Positions 24,534-32,943 of a stretch of DNA of 35,867 nucleotides are shown in pieces. The translations under genes and the position numbers were made by a program. The notes beneath the pieces were generated by a model that had not been told where the DNA came from, did not search any database, and saw only the letters and a list, made by a program, of their open reading frames with translations. The DNA is from Actinomycetes bacterium (GTDB taxonomy: Bacteria; Actinomycetota; Actinomycetes; Actinomycetales; Dermatophilaceae). Position 1 is the first letter of the stretch; each line of letters begins with the position of its first letter. The stretch covers positions 1 to 35,867 of the forward strand of contig JAJXUB010000012.1 in the NCBI GenBank assembly GCA_021783215.1. The letters run 5' to 3'.

Positions 24534-25054
24534 GTGACGACCCCCCGCTCGGTCAGGGCCAGCTTCAAGGCGCGCAGGGCGTAGAAGGCGCGCGACTTCA
24601 CCGTTCCCTCCGGGATCCCGAGCGCGGCGGCAGCATCGGCGACGCTGCGACCGCGGTAGTAGGTCTCGATGAGGACCGCACGGTGGTTCGCGGACAAGGA
24701 CGCCATGGCATCGGTGACGACGATCCGGTTCAGGGTCTCCTCGATGTCGGCCACCGCCGGCATCACCGCGAGCGGACCATCCCCCACCTCAAGCGGGCGC
24801 GCGCTTCGAGACCGGTGGGCGTCGATGGCGAGGCGACGGGCGACGGTGAAGAGCCACGGCCTGAGGGAGCCACGACCCCCGTCCAGGACCTCCGTGTGAC
24901 GCCACGCGCGGATCAGGGTCTCTTGGACGATGTCCTCGGCACGACCCCGGTCACCGCCGGTCAGGCGGCTCGCGTACTCGAGCAACGCAGCGGAGTGCTC
25001 ATCGAACAAGGTTCGAAGCACCGCCTCGCGTTCCCGGTCCATCCGAGCGCCCAC
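24530..25054 (-). CDS. ECF RNA polymerase sigma factor (SigL/SigK-like)
   Basis: A ~174-residue two-domain sigma factor. Region 2 is LFDEHSAALLEYASRLTGGD with DIVQETLIRAWRH and RPWLFTVARRLAIDAHRS. Region 4 is LSANHRAVLIETYYRGRSVA then IPEGTVKSRAFYALRAL. It lacks C-terminal extensions. GTG 25054 lies 6 bases after the CGTACC -10 element, so the mRNA could be leaderless and start at GTG. ATG 25042 is a shorter alternative. The preferred promoter, TGAACC-N16-CGTACC, agrees with what is known of Mycobacterium SigL promoters, but family assignment needs a tree. Confidence 0.88.
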   Translation of the reverse strand: MGARMDREREAVLRTLFDEHSAALLEYASRLTGGDRGRAEDIVQETLIRAWRHTEVLDGGRGSLRPWLFTVARRLAIDAHRSRSARPLEVGDGPLAVMPAVADIEETLNRIVVTDAMASLSANHRAVLIETYYRGRSVADAAAALGIPEGTVKSRAFYALRALKLALTERGVVT

Positions 25055-25060
25055 ATCCTC

Positions 25061-25088
25061 GGTACGGTTCTAGGACATCCAGGGTTCA
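25061..25088 (-). promoter_or_regulatory. Autoregulatory ECF promoter of sigma operon
   Basis: On the minus strand TGAACC (25088-25083), a 16-base spacer and CGTACC (25066-25061). The transcription start would fall at or near GTG 25054. Its -35 and -10 hexamers are identical to those of the divergent promoter at 25156. Confidence 0.65.
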
Positions 25089-25155
25089 AAGATCTCACGG
25101 TTATGTCGTCCCGGCGCCGCAGCAGGTCGCTTCCCTCGCGCCCGGACCCGCGTTG

Positions 25156-25183
25156 TGAACCTCCCGTCAGAACGGCACGTACC
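25156..25183 (+). promoter_or_regulatory. Divergent ECF promoter of membrane protein
   Basis: TGAACC (25156-25161), 16-base spacer, CGTACC (25178-25183). Start would be near 25190, giving a ~57-base leader with GGAGGAGGT before the TTG start. Confidence 0.65.
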
Positions 25184-25246
25184 ACGTGGCAACACGGCAA
25201 CGCCCCGGCCGATGCTCACCGGGCCGGCCGACGGAGGAGGTGCGCC

Positions 25247-25714
25247 TTGACGAGTGCGTGGAGCAGGAGCGGCTCTCGAACCGCTCTGATCGTCGTCACC
25301 GTCGCGGGACTTGCCGAGGACGCGTACGTCCATGTCCACCTGGCAACGAGCTATGACGCGGTGAGGTCCGCCGTGCTCACCGAAGGGGACCTGTTCCGGC
25401 TCGAAGCGGCGCTGGCCGTCATGGCCGCCGTCGCGCTGCTCGCCCTGCCCCGGGCCTCCACCGCGTTCGCCGCCTTCCTCGTTGCGAGCGGCGGCGTGGG
25501 AGCGGTCCTGCTCTACACCTACGTGCGCGTCGGCGCGATCGGGCCGCTGCCCGCCATGTACGAGCCCTTCTGGTATCCCGACAAGGCCCGCAGCCTGTGG
25601 GCCGAGGCAGCGGCCGCCCTCGCCGCGCTAGCCCTTGTGGCGTCCCACGCCTATGGGCGACGTGGGGGCAGCCGGTCAACACGCGGCGACCGCACGGCCG
25701 AGGAGGTCCGTTGA
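25247..25714 (+). CDS. Four-span membrane protein, unknown function
   Basis: A 155-residue protein with about four hydrophobic spans (TALIVVTVAGLAEDAYVHVH, LEAALAVMAAVALLALPRA, AFAAFLVASGGVGAVLLYTY, AAAALAALALVASHAYG) and a basic C-terminal tail. I know no family. TTG 25247 is chosen since GGAGGAGGT lies 6 bases upstream; the longer frame covers the promoter region. The ECF promoter in front makes it a probable target of the adjacent sigma factor, so it likely acts in the envelope stress response. Confidence 0.7.
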   Translation: MTSAWSRSGSRTALIVVTVAGLAEDAYVHVHLATSYDAVRSAVLTEGDLFRLEAALAVMAAVALLALPRASTAFAAFLVASGGVGAVLLYTYVRVGAIGPLPAMYEPFWYPDKARSLWAEAAAALAALALVASHAYGRRGGSRSTRGDRTAEEVR

Positions 25715-25889
25715 CTCGGTTCAACTCACCCCCTCGTTCCGGGCGTGACGGTGCCGTCCCCGCACGGTCCCGCCGCACGCATCGTCTTCTCGCCGCGGGC
25801 CCGGCGCACGCCGGCGGTCACCTTCGGGGCGACCAACGGCGCGGTCCTCGAGGTTCAGCGCGTGGGTCGGCGGCCGTCCCGCGGTGAGG

Positions 25890-28217
25890 TCATTGCCTGG
25901 TGGCCGCGCGTGCGTCGGGCGACGCGGCGCCCGCGGGGATGAGGGAGAAGGCGCTCTCCTCCTCTTGGGCGTTGTGCAGCCGCAGCACGGCATACAGGCC
26001 GTACAGCAGCCGGCGGAGCTCGACGACGTCTTCGGGCTGGACGTTCTCGTTGTCGAGGTCGGTGAGCAGCCGCCGGGCCCGCCCGATCTGGTGGTCGATC
26101 TCCGCATGGGTCCGGCTGATCGCGGCGGTGGCGTCCGAGCCTCCCAGGACCCTGGACACCAGCGGGACGAGGAGCTCCTCGTCGGCCCGCTCGTGGGGCA
26201 GCAGCTCCCGCTCGAGACGGTCGAGCAGGGCGTGAGCGGGGGCGAGGTCGCTGCGATGTGAGGAGAGCGCGTCCGCGACGGCCCGGATCTGTTCGACGTC
26301 CGGTAGGACCGCGTCGTGCTCGGCCTGCAGCCTTCGGGCGAGGGCGATGTCGCCGGGGGACATGGAGATCGTGTGGGCCTTGCCGGGGAGCACCGCCCGC
26401 AGCGCGATCCCGATGGCCAGAACGTCGATGACCTCCTGGAGGATGGCACCGGCCGCCGGCGGGAGCGCCCCAGCCGCCGCCGCGACCATTGCCAGAAGCG
26501 AAAGGCCCATGCCTATCGCGACGGCCTGCACAGCGATGCCCTTGGACCGGCGCGCGATGAGGATGGCATCCGCAAGTGTGCCGACCCGGTCGACCGTCAG
26601 GACGACGTCCGCGGCCTCCGATGACGCCGTCGCCCCGCGCGCGGCGAGCGCAACCCCGACGCCGGCGGCCGCGAGCGCCGGCGCGTCGTTCACGCCGTCC
26701 CCGACCATGATGGTGGCGCCGCCGGCCGCCTCGGCCGTGATGGCGGCGAGCTTGTCGGCGGGGTCGCAGTCTGCGAGCACGGTATCGACCCCGACGATGC
26801 GCCCGACCGTGTCGGCGATGTCGGCACGGTCTCCCGTGACGAGAACCACGCGGCTGATGCCCGCGTCGCGCAGGGCCCGGATCATGCGGGGGGCGTCGGA
26901 GCGGATCGGGTCCTCCAGGAGGAAGGCACCCGATGGCTGTCCATCGACGGCGACGAAGACGGTGAGTGAGCCGTCGAGGTCGGCACGCCGACGGACCTGC
27001 CGCACCCACGCGGGCTTGGAACCCGGAACGATCCAGTCCACCTTGCCCAGGCGCACCTCGCGCCCCCCGACCATGCCGCGCAAGCCGTAGCCGTGCTCCT
27101 CCACGACATCTGAGGGCATCTGCAGGCTGAGGTCGCGGCGGCTCGCTCCGGTGACGATGGCGCTGGCCAGCACGTGCGGCGAGACCTGGTCGAGAGAGGC
27201 GGCGAGGCGCAGGACCTCGTCGGCGTCGACCCCTTCGGACTCGGTGACCACCGAGGCCAGGGCCGGCCGCCCCTGGGTGAGGGTTCCCGTCTTGTCGAAC
27301 AGCATGACGCGCCCGGCGGCGAGCCGCTCCAGCGCCCCACCCCCCTTGATGATGACGCCGATGTGCGCCGCCCTCGACAGGCCCGACATGATGGCGATCG
27401 GGGCCGCCAGGAGGAGCGGGCACGGGGTCGCGACCACGAGGACGGCAACGGCGCGCACCGGATCGGCGCCGATCGCCCAGGCGGCCCCGGCCAGAGCCAG
27501 CGTGAGCGGGACGAACAGGACGGCGAAGCGGTCGGCCGCACGCACGAATGGCGCCGACGAAGCCTGGGCCTGCTTCACGAGTCGGACAACTCCGGCATAC
27601 GTGGACTCCGCCGCAACCGCGGTGGCGATGAGCTCCAGAGGCGGGCCCGCGTTGACCACGCCGCTGCGGACCTCGTCGCCAGCGGGTCGCTCCACCGGGA
27701 GCGGCTCCCCGGTCAAGGCCGCCTCGTCGAGGGTTGCGCCCGACACGAGCCGTCCGTCGACGGGGACGACCTCGCCGGTGCCGACGACGATCCGGTCACC
27801 TCGGGCGACCTCGTCGATCGAGACCTCGACGATGTCCGCCCCGAGGTGGCGGCGAGCCGTGCGCGGTGCGCGCTCGACGAGCAGGCTCAGCTCGCGCCGG
27901 GCGCGCGCGGCGGCCCTCGCCTCAAGGAGCTGGCCGGAGGCCAGCATGACGGTGATCATGGCTCCGGCGAAGGGCTCGCCGACCGCCAGCGCTCCGGCGA
28001 GGGCGAGCACCGCGATAACGTCGACGCTCGGCTGACGTCGCCGAACCGCGCCCACGGTCCAGGCGAGTGACGCCGCCAGACCGAGGACCGCGCCGGCCAC
28101 CCAGCATCCGCTCGCCACGCCCAGGGCGCCCGACAGCCAGGCCGCCCCGCCCGCGAGCAGCAGGGCACCGGAGGAGACGAACAGCAGCAGCTCCTTGCGC
28201 TCCCGCATCCACGTCAC
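25890..28217 (-). CDS. P1B-type metal ATPase with C-terminal hemerythrin domain (P1B-5-like)
   Basis: A 775-residue heavy-metal exporter. It has no N-terminal HMA domain. The actuator domain has TGEPLPVERP (169-178), the transmembrane metal motif is TPCPL (264-268) in place of CPC, the phosphorylation site is DKTGTLTQG (Asp308), and the hinge is GDGVNDAPAL (506-515). Residues about 625-765 form a hemerythrin-like bundle with likely di-iron ligands His634, His675, His704, His709, His748 and Glu752/753. TPC plus hemerythrin defines P1B-5 ATPases, whose studied members (such as Sinorhizobium Nia) export nickel and iron. No metal-responsive regulator is adjacent. Confidence 0.93.
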   Translation of the reverse strand: MTWMRERKELLLFVSSGALLLAGGAAWLSGALGVASGCWVAGAVLGLAASLAWTVGAVRRRQPSVDVIAVLALAGALAVGEPFAGAMITVMLASGQLLEARAAARARRELSLLVERAPRTARRHLGADIVEVSIDEVARGDRIVVGTGEVVPVDGRLVSGATLDEAALTGEPLPVERPAGDEVRSGVVNAGPPLELIATAVAAESTYAGVVRLVKQAQASSAPFVRAADRFAVLFVPLTLALAGAAWAIGADPVRAVAVLVVATPCPLLLAAPIAIMSGLSRAAHIGVIIKGGGALERLAAGRVMLFDKTGTLTQGRPALASVVTESEGVDADEVLRLAASLDQVSPHVLASAIVTGASRRDLSLQMPSDVVEEHGYGLRGMVGGREVRLGKVDWIVPGSKPAWVRQVRRRADLDGSLTVFVAVDGQPSGAFLLEDPIRSDAPRMIRALRDAGISRVVLVTGDRADIADTVGRIVGVDTVLADCDPADKLAAITAEAAGGATIMVGDGVNDAPALAAAGVGVALAARGATASSEAADVVLTVDRVGTLADAILIARRSKGIAVQAVAIGMGLSLLAMVAAAAGALPPAAGAILQEVIDVLAIGIALRAVLPGKAHTISMSPGDIALARRLQAEHDAVLPDVEQIRAVADALSSHRSDLAPAHALLDRLERELLPHERADEELLVPLVSRVLGGSDATAAISRTHAEIDHQIGRARRLLTDLDNENVQPEDVVELRRLLYGLYAVLRLHNAQEEESAFSLIPAGAASPDARAATRQ

Positions 28218-28599
28218 CGTCCCATCCTTGCAGCCGATGGCCGTGGCCCGTCGGCCCGGTTACCGGGGTCACCGCCCGATGCCCGGCCGTGTCTTCGGTC
28301 GCGGCCGCGGGCCGCACAGCCGGGTGCCCAGCGCTGACGGTCGGATACCAGGGCCACCATGAAGCACGTCGTGCGCTCCCCGACCGTCGGCGGCCGCGCT
28401 GCAGACCTGGCTTCGGTATATCCGCGACACAGGGCATACGTGGACTCGTTCGAGCCCGCGAGCGACACCCAACCGTTGGGCTGGAACGGGCAGGCCGGTG
28501 CGCGGTGTCCTCGCGCCGGCGCCGCCACGGCGCGCCGCCTGCTGCTCCGGGTCTCGGGCCGCCGGGTCGGCAGGTCCGGTTGCGCTCAGGGCACCCTCG
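28218..28599. other. 382-bp intergenic region without a supportable gene
   Basis: Frames crossing it have unconvincing composition. It holds one GGCATAC word and a small AT-richer patch around 28410-28440. I see no hairpin with a T-run. Confidence 0.5.
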
Positions 28600-28986
28600 T
28601 CATGACACGCCCTCGGGTGGTGCGTCGGACTGGAACCGCACGCGATGCGGGAAGCGGTGCACCTCCTGCGGCCAGCCGACGGCGACCGCGATCCGGCCGG
28701 CCCAGTAGCGCGCCTGTGCATCGTCGGGTACGTCTATGACCGCGAAGCCGCCCAGGTGCTCCTTGGTCTCCGCGTACGGTCCGTCGGTGAAGACGGGCGA
28801 ACCGCTGCCCGGGTCGACGCTGCCGATGACGCTCGAGGCGTCCAGCCCGCCGTCGCTGAAGACGAAGACGCCGGCGCTCGTCATCTCGTCGATGACGGCC
28901 CTGGCGGCGCCACCCCTGTCGCGCACCTCGTCCATCGTGAGGTCGGGCACCCACTCGTCGTTGAACGCAACCAGATACAAGGCCAT
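28600..28986 (-). CDS. YCII/DGPF-domain protein
   Basis: A 128-residue protein of the YCII-related family (DGPF group). The diagnostic run FTDGPYAETKEHLGGFAVID is complete, followed by AQARYWAGRIAVAVGWP. The function of these proteins is unknown; they are repeatedly encoded with ECF42 sigma factors. ATG 28986 has AGAGGAGCC upstream. A promoter at 29038-29065 and a hairpin leader are shared with the second YCII gene. It lies downstream of the sigma gene. Confidence 0.88.
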   Translation of the reverse strand: MALYLVAFNDEWVPDLTMDEVRDRGGAARAVIDEMTSAGVFVFSDGGLDASSVIGSVDPGSGSPVFTDGPYAETKEHLGGFAVIDVPDDAQARYWAGRIAVAVGWPQEVHRFPHRVRFQSDAPPEGVS

Positions 28987-29009
28987 CTCAGGCTCCTCTC
29001 TGCTGTCGA

Positions 29010-29025
29010 GCGGCCCGGGGGCCGC
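29010..29025 (-). promoter_or_regulatory. Leader hairpin of YCII gene 1
   Basis: GCGGCCC-GG-GGGCCGC (two-base centre) lies between the promoter and the ribosome binding site. A similarly placed GGCGGCC...GGCCGTC hairpin precedes the second YCII gene. Confidence 0.5.
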
Positions 29026-29037
29026 CTCTCACCCTCT

Positions 29038-29065
29038 CTACGAGGACACTCGTGCCGATACGACA
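29038..29065 (-). promoter_or_regulatory. ECF42-type promoter of YCII gene 1
   Basis: On the minus strand TGTCGT (29065-29060), 16 bases, TCGTAG (29043-29038). It is nearly the same as the promoter of YCII gene 2 in sequence and spacing. Start would be near 29031. Confidence 0.55.
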
Positions 29066-29205
29066 CATGCGCGAGGGTCGCTTTCGATCCGGTCTCGCTC
29101 GGTACAAGCTCCCGCGTCTGTCACTGTTCGCCTCACGGCGGCCACGCCACTCGAGGAAGGTCTGTCCGAGTTGCCCGGACGGCTGTCCGCGGCCGGGCCG
29201 GGTCC

Positions 29206-30417
29206 TCAGGCCAGGTCGGCGCGTCTCCTCCTGAGGTAGGCACGCTCGGCGGTGTTCGCGGTGGCGGCGATCGCGGCTTCGTACGCCAGGGCTGCCTCCG
29301 CCGTGCGACCCAGCCGGCGGAGCAGGTCGGCGCGGGTGGCATGCCATGCGTGATATCCCGTGAGCGGAAGTCCGTCGACGAGGGCGAGGGCGAGGTCCGG
29401 GCCGTCCAGCTCCGCCACCGCGACCGCGCGGTTGAGGGCCACGATCGGTGACGGGTCGAGCCGGACCAGGAGATCGTAGAGCGAGACGACCTGCGACCAG
29501 TCGGTGTCCTGCGCCCTCGCGGCGTCTGTATGCACGGCGTTGAGGGCGGCGAGGACCTGGTAGCGGCCGGGCCGGTTGATCGCGAGACACCAGCGGACCA
29601 GGTCTCGGCCTTCGGCGACCAACGCGCGGTCCCAGTCGGAGCGATCCTGCTCACCGAGTGGGACCAGCTCCCCGTTCCGCACCCGCGCCCGGCGCCGAGC
29701 CTCGGTCAGCAGCTGAAGGCCGAGCAGCCCGGCCACCTCCGGCTCCTTCGGAAGCAGCCGGTGGAGGATCCGTGTCAGCCGGATCGCCTCACCGGTCAGC
29801 TCGGCGCGGATCGGGTCACGATCTCCCGTCGCGAGGTAACCCTCGTTGAAGACGAGGTACAGCACAGCCAGGACGGCATCGAGCCGCGCAGGGAGGTCCG
29901 CGGCCTCCGGAACGCGGTAGGGCACCCGTGCCGCCGCAATCTTCTTCTTCGCCCGAGTGATCCGTTGAGCCATGGTGCTCTCCGGCACGAGGAACGCCCG
30001 CGCGATCTCGGCGACGGTCAACCCACCGAGAAGCCGAAGCGTCAACGCCAGCCGCGCTTCCGGCGAAAGGGCAGGGTGGCAGCAGGTGAAGATCAGCCGG
30101 AGCCGGTCGTCCTCAACCGGCCCGGTGGGCTCGCGGGGCGTACCGTCGTACATCATCAGGGCCGCCTGGTGCTTGGCGTCGCGGTGCCCTTCGCGGCGGA
30201 TCCGGTCGATCGCCCGGTTGGTAGCCGTGGTGGTGAGCCACCCACCCGGGTTGGGGGGCATGCCGGACGTCGGCCACCTCTCCAAGGCCACCACCAACGC
30301 GTCGTTCGCCGCGTCCTCGGCGATGTCCATGTCACCGAAGCGGCGAACGAGCGAGGCGACCACCCGGCCGTACTCCTCGCGGAAGGCCGTTTCGAGCGCC
30401 GCCATTGCGTCCGGCAT
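29206..30417 (-). CDS. ECF42-type RNA polymerase sigma factor with C-terminal helical extension
   Basis: A 403-residue sigma factor. Region 2 covers about residues 5-80 (AFREEYGRVVASLVRRFGDM, DALVVALERWP, GWLTTTATNRAIDRIRR) and region 4 about 110-165 (LSPEARLALTLRLLGGLTVA, VPESTMAQRITRAKKKI). A long C-terminal extension holds DUF6596 (YLVFNEGYLATGDRDPIRAE) and TPR-like repeats (EAALAYEAAIAATANTAERA). This layout and the YCII neighbours on both sides are typical of the ECF42 group, which has no anti-sigma factor and may be controlled by the extension. It starts 23 bases after the upstream YCII stop, so the two are probably one operon. Confidence 0.92.
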   Translation of the reverse strand: MPDAMAALETAFREEYGRVVASLVRRFGDMDIAEDAANDALVVALERWPTSGMPPNPGGWLTTTATNRAIDRIRREGHRDAKHQAALMMYDGTPREPTGPVEDDRLRLIFTCCHPALSPEARLALTLRLLGGLTVAEIARAFLVPESTMAQRITRAKKKIAAARVPYRVPEAADLPARLDAVLAVLYLVFNEGYLATGDRDPIRAELTGEAIRLTRILHRLLPKEPEVAGLLGLQLLTEARRRARVRNGELVPLGEQDRSDWDRALVAEGRDLVRWCLAINRPGRYQVLAALNAVHTDAARAQDTDWSQVVSLYDLLVRLDPSPIVALNRAVAVAELDGPDLALALVDGLPLTGYHAWHATRADLLRRLGRTAEAALAYEAAIAATANTAERAYLRRRRADLA

Positions 30418-30440
30418 CGATCAGTCGTCCGTCGCCCGGC

Positions 30441-30803
30441 TCAGCCGAGGCCCTCGAACGGCCGGACCTCCACCTTGCCCCGGCAAGCCTTGGACCCCTC
30501 CGCGGCGATCTTCAGCGCCACGTCGAGGTCGGGCGCGTCGATGACCCAGAAGCCACCCAGGCTCTCCTTGGTCTCCAGGTAGGGACCGTCGGTCACCACG
30601 GGAGTCTCGCCCTGGCCATCGACAACGGTCGCCGTCGATGCCGGCTCGAGGCCGCCCGCGAAGACCCAGTATCCATCCGCCCGCAGCGTGTCGTTGAAGG
30701 CACCGGTGGCGGCGAAGGCCTCCTCCATCTCCTGCCTGGAGCCGTAGTTGCCGAACTCATTCCTCTCGGCCGGGCCGTGCACGGCCAGCAGGTAGTGCGT
30801 CAT
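30441..30803 (-). CDS. YCII/DGPF-domain protein
   Basis: A 120-residue relative of the YCII gene at 28600, with VVTDGPYLETKESLGGFWVI as the core run and LKIAAEGSKACRGKVEVRPF at the end. ATG 30803 has GAGGAGCG upstream. The leader hairpin (30825-30843) and promoter (30854-30881) match those of the other copy. It is first in a probable operon with the sigma factor, the gene order expected for an ECF42 locus. Confidence 0.9.
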   Translation of the reverse strand: MTHYLLAVHGPAERNEFGNYGSRQEMEEAFAATGAFNDTLRADGYWVFAGGLEPASTATVVDGQGETPVVTDGPYLETKESLGGFWVIDAPDLDVALKIAAEGSKACRGKVEVRPFEGLG

Positions 30804-30824
30804 CGCGCTCCTCTTTCACTTTCG

Positions 30825-30843
30825 GACGGCCCCTGTGGCCGCC
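30825..30843 (-). promoter_or_regulatory. Leader hairpin of YCII gene 2
   Basis: GGCGGCC (30843-30837) and GGCCGTC (30831-30825) pair (one G-U) around a 5-base loop. Flanking GAGG upstream and GAGGAGCG downstream also match the leader of YCII gene 1. Confidence 0.5.
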
Positions 30844-30853
30844 TCCACCATCA

Positions 30854-30881
30854 CCACGAACGAGACCGCGTCGGGACGACA
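30854..30881 (-). promoter_or_regulatory. ECF42-type promoter of YCII gene 2 / sigma operon
   Basis: On the minus strand TGTCGT (30881-30876), 16 bases, TCGTGG (30859-30854). The rest of the gap to 31099 holds no gene I can support. Confidence 0.55.
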
Positions 30882-31099
30882 GGGCGCCACAAGATCGTCT
30901 CAACGACTTCTCGTCGGCGGAACCCATCGCGAGAAGCCACGCGAGCGGTTGCGGCAGACGACGCGTGGCAGACGGAGGACCGGTGCCCGGGTCACACCCG
31001 CGAGGTCCGCTCGGACGGTCCTGGGGTCGCGGGCCATGTGGGGCGCCATCGGACGGCGACGCGCGAGCGCCCCCGTCCCGGCAACGACACCACCGACGC

Positions 31100-32548
31100 C
31101 TACGGCAGCATGTGCTGCGCGGCAGCGGCCTCGAGCTCCTTGCGCTCGGCCAACGCCACCTTGCTCTCCGCCTCGATGTCGAGCGACCTGGCGAACAGCA
31201 GGTAGAGCACCCCCGCCACCGGCAGCCCGATGAAGAACGAGATGTCCGCACCGCCCATCGCCTTCGCCACAAAGCCGGTGAAGAGGGTTCCGACCGAGAA
31301 GAACGGGACCATCGCCACGAACCCGATGAGGTAGGCGGTGATGCCGCGCCAACCCCAGCGGCCGTACATCCCGTGTGGGTGGAAGATCTCCGCAACCGCG
31401 TAATGGCCGCGGCGCACGAAGTAGTAGTCCACCAGGTTGACGGCCGTCCAGGGGATGAACAGGTAGAGGATCAGCAGCAGGAAGTCGTTGAAGTTCGCCA
31501 GGAAGTCGCTCGTCGCCAGGAGTGCGCCAACCAGCGACAGTGCGGCGGTGACGCCGACCGTGATGACACGCATCGACGTCCGCGGGACGATCTTGATGAA
31601 CGAGTCGATCGCACTGATCAGGGTGAGCGAGCCGCCGTACATGTTGAGGGCCGTCACCGACACCAGTCCCAGGGTGGCAGCCAGCAGCACCACGTTCCCG
31701 TAGCCGTGGAAGATGTGGTCGCCGGCGGACTGGATCTCGGCGATGCCGGTGCCGCTGAAGTTCTTACCCGCCCAGGCGGCGAGAACGCATCCCATGATCA
31801 TCATCCACGCGCCGCCGAAGGCTGATCCCCAGTAGGTCCACAGGAACGTCTTGCGAACGGTGACGTCGCGCGGCAGGTAACGAGAGTAGTCCGACACGTA
31901 GATCGCCCAGCTGATCTGGTAGCCGGCGACGACACCGAACTGCCCTAAGAAGGGGGTGGCGTGGAAGGTACCGACGGCGAAGGTGCCCGCCGGATAAGGG
32001 ATCAGGAACAGCGCGATCGTGAGGATGCCGAAGACGACCAGCATGATGTACGTCAGTATCCGCTCGGCGCGGTGGATGATGTCATAGCCGATCAGCGCGA
32101 TGACGAACGCCACCGCGGTCACGACGACGATCCACAAGGTGGCCGACCCGTGCACCGGGCGCTCGATGGCGTCGGCGGCGAGGATGGTGTTGAAGACGTT
32201 GAACCCGGCGTACTGCAGGTAGGCGAAAAGCCAGACCAGCAAAGCCCCCACGTAACCGAACTGGGGCCGTGACTGGATCATCTGCGGCAGGCCCAGCTGG
32301 GGGCCTTGGGCGGAGTGGAAGGCCATGAACAAGGTTCCGACGAGGACGCCGAGGACGATGGCGATGACCGACCAGAACACCGAGCCGCCCTCGCTGATGC
32401 TGATGAGGCCTACAGCAAGTGTGGCGATCTGCGCGTTCGACATGAACCAGAGCGGGCCGAGGTGCCACAGCTTCCCATGGCGCTCGTTGAGCGGGACGTA
32501 GTCGATGGATCGCACCTCGATGCCGGCAATCCGGGTTTCATCAGCCAT
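31100..32548 (-). CDS. NCS1-family permease (cytosine/purine/allantoin type)
   Basis: A 482-residue permease with about 12 spans. Typical NCS1 elements are the cytosolic start IDYVPLNERHGKLWHLGPLW, the PQ(L)GLPQMIQSRPQFGYVGA segment, ISWAIYVSDYSRYLPRD, and NPxxxNL-like FIPWTAVNLVDYYFVRRGHY with the downstream HPHGMYGRWGWRG loop. It would import a nucleobase or related compound by cation symport, but the substrate is not resolved and no metabolic gene sits beside it. ATG 32548 is chosen; upstream codons look unrelated and the best ribosome binding site is weak. Confidence 0.9.
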   Translation of the reverse strand: MADETRIAGIEVRSIDYVPLNERHGKLWHLGPLWFMSNAQIATLAVGLISISEGGSVFWSVIAIVLGVLVGTLFMAFHSAQGPQLGLPQMIQSRPQFGYVGALLVWLFAYLQYAGFNVFNTILAADAIERPVHGSATLWIVVVTAVAFVIALIGYDIIHRAERILTYIMLVVFGILTIALFLIPYPAGTFAVGTFHATPFLGQFGVVAGYQISWAIYVSDYSRYLPRDVTVRKTFLWTYWGSAFGGAWMMIMGCVLAAWAGKNFSGTGIAEIQSAGDHIFHGYGNVVLLAATLGLVSVTALNMYGGSLTLISAIDSFIKIVPRTSMRVITVGVTAALSLVGALLATSDFLANFNDFLLLILYLFIPWTAVNLVDYYFVRRGHYAVAEIFHPHGMYGRWGWRGITAYLIGFVAMVPFFSVGTLFTGFVAKAMGGADISFFIGLPVAGVLYLLFARSLDIEAESKVALAERKELEAAAAQHMLP

Positions 32549-32943
32549 GTCCAACCAGCCTCTTCTCGCACGGTCACAGGGGGAGCTCACGTCGTCACGC
32601 CGGCCGACCTTGCATTGGCCGCGAGCAACCTATGCCCACCCCGACGCGGCCACAAGGTGACACGCCCCTCACGTATGGCAAGTGCGGCGGAAGCGTTCGA
32701 TCTTGGCTTTGGCATCGTCGACCTGGACGAACCGTCTCGCGCCCGTGCCAGGCCGCCCTGCGCGCCTCTCGCCGCAGGTGGCTCGACGCGAGCCTCCTGA
32801 CCCCTGCTTGGGCCAAGCTCCTGCAGGCACTCCGCACAGCCTGCCGCGAACGGTGCTCCGGGGCCGGCGACATTTGGACAGCGCCGGACAACGGCAGAAG
32901 GGCGCCGGACCGGCGTTTCCGCAGGTCGGGTGCGGTTGGCGCG
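32549..32943. other. 395-bp gap with a degenerate repeat
   Basis: No gene is supportable on either strand. The right part (about 32876-32925) resembles sequence beside the integrase remnant at 35717-35766, in the same orientation, so this gap may hold the decayed edge of a mobile element. Confidence 0.5.
32876..32925 (+). repeat. Copy A of ~50-bp repeat
   Basis: GGACAGCGCCGGACAACGGC followed by AGAAGGGCGCCGGACCGGCG and TTTCCGCAGG. It matches the copy at 35717 at roughly four of five positions by eye. Confidence 0.6.

Noticed and set aside
28359-28739. Plus-strand frame in the 28.2-28.6 kb gap
   Set aside because: It overlaps the YCII gene antisense and no conserved motif is seen.
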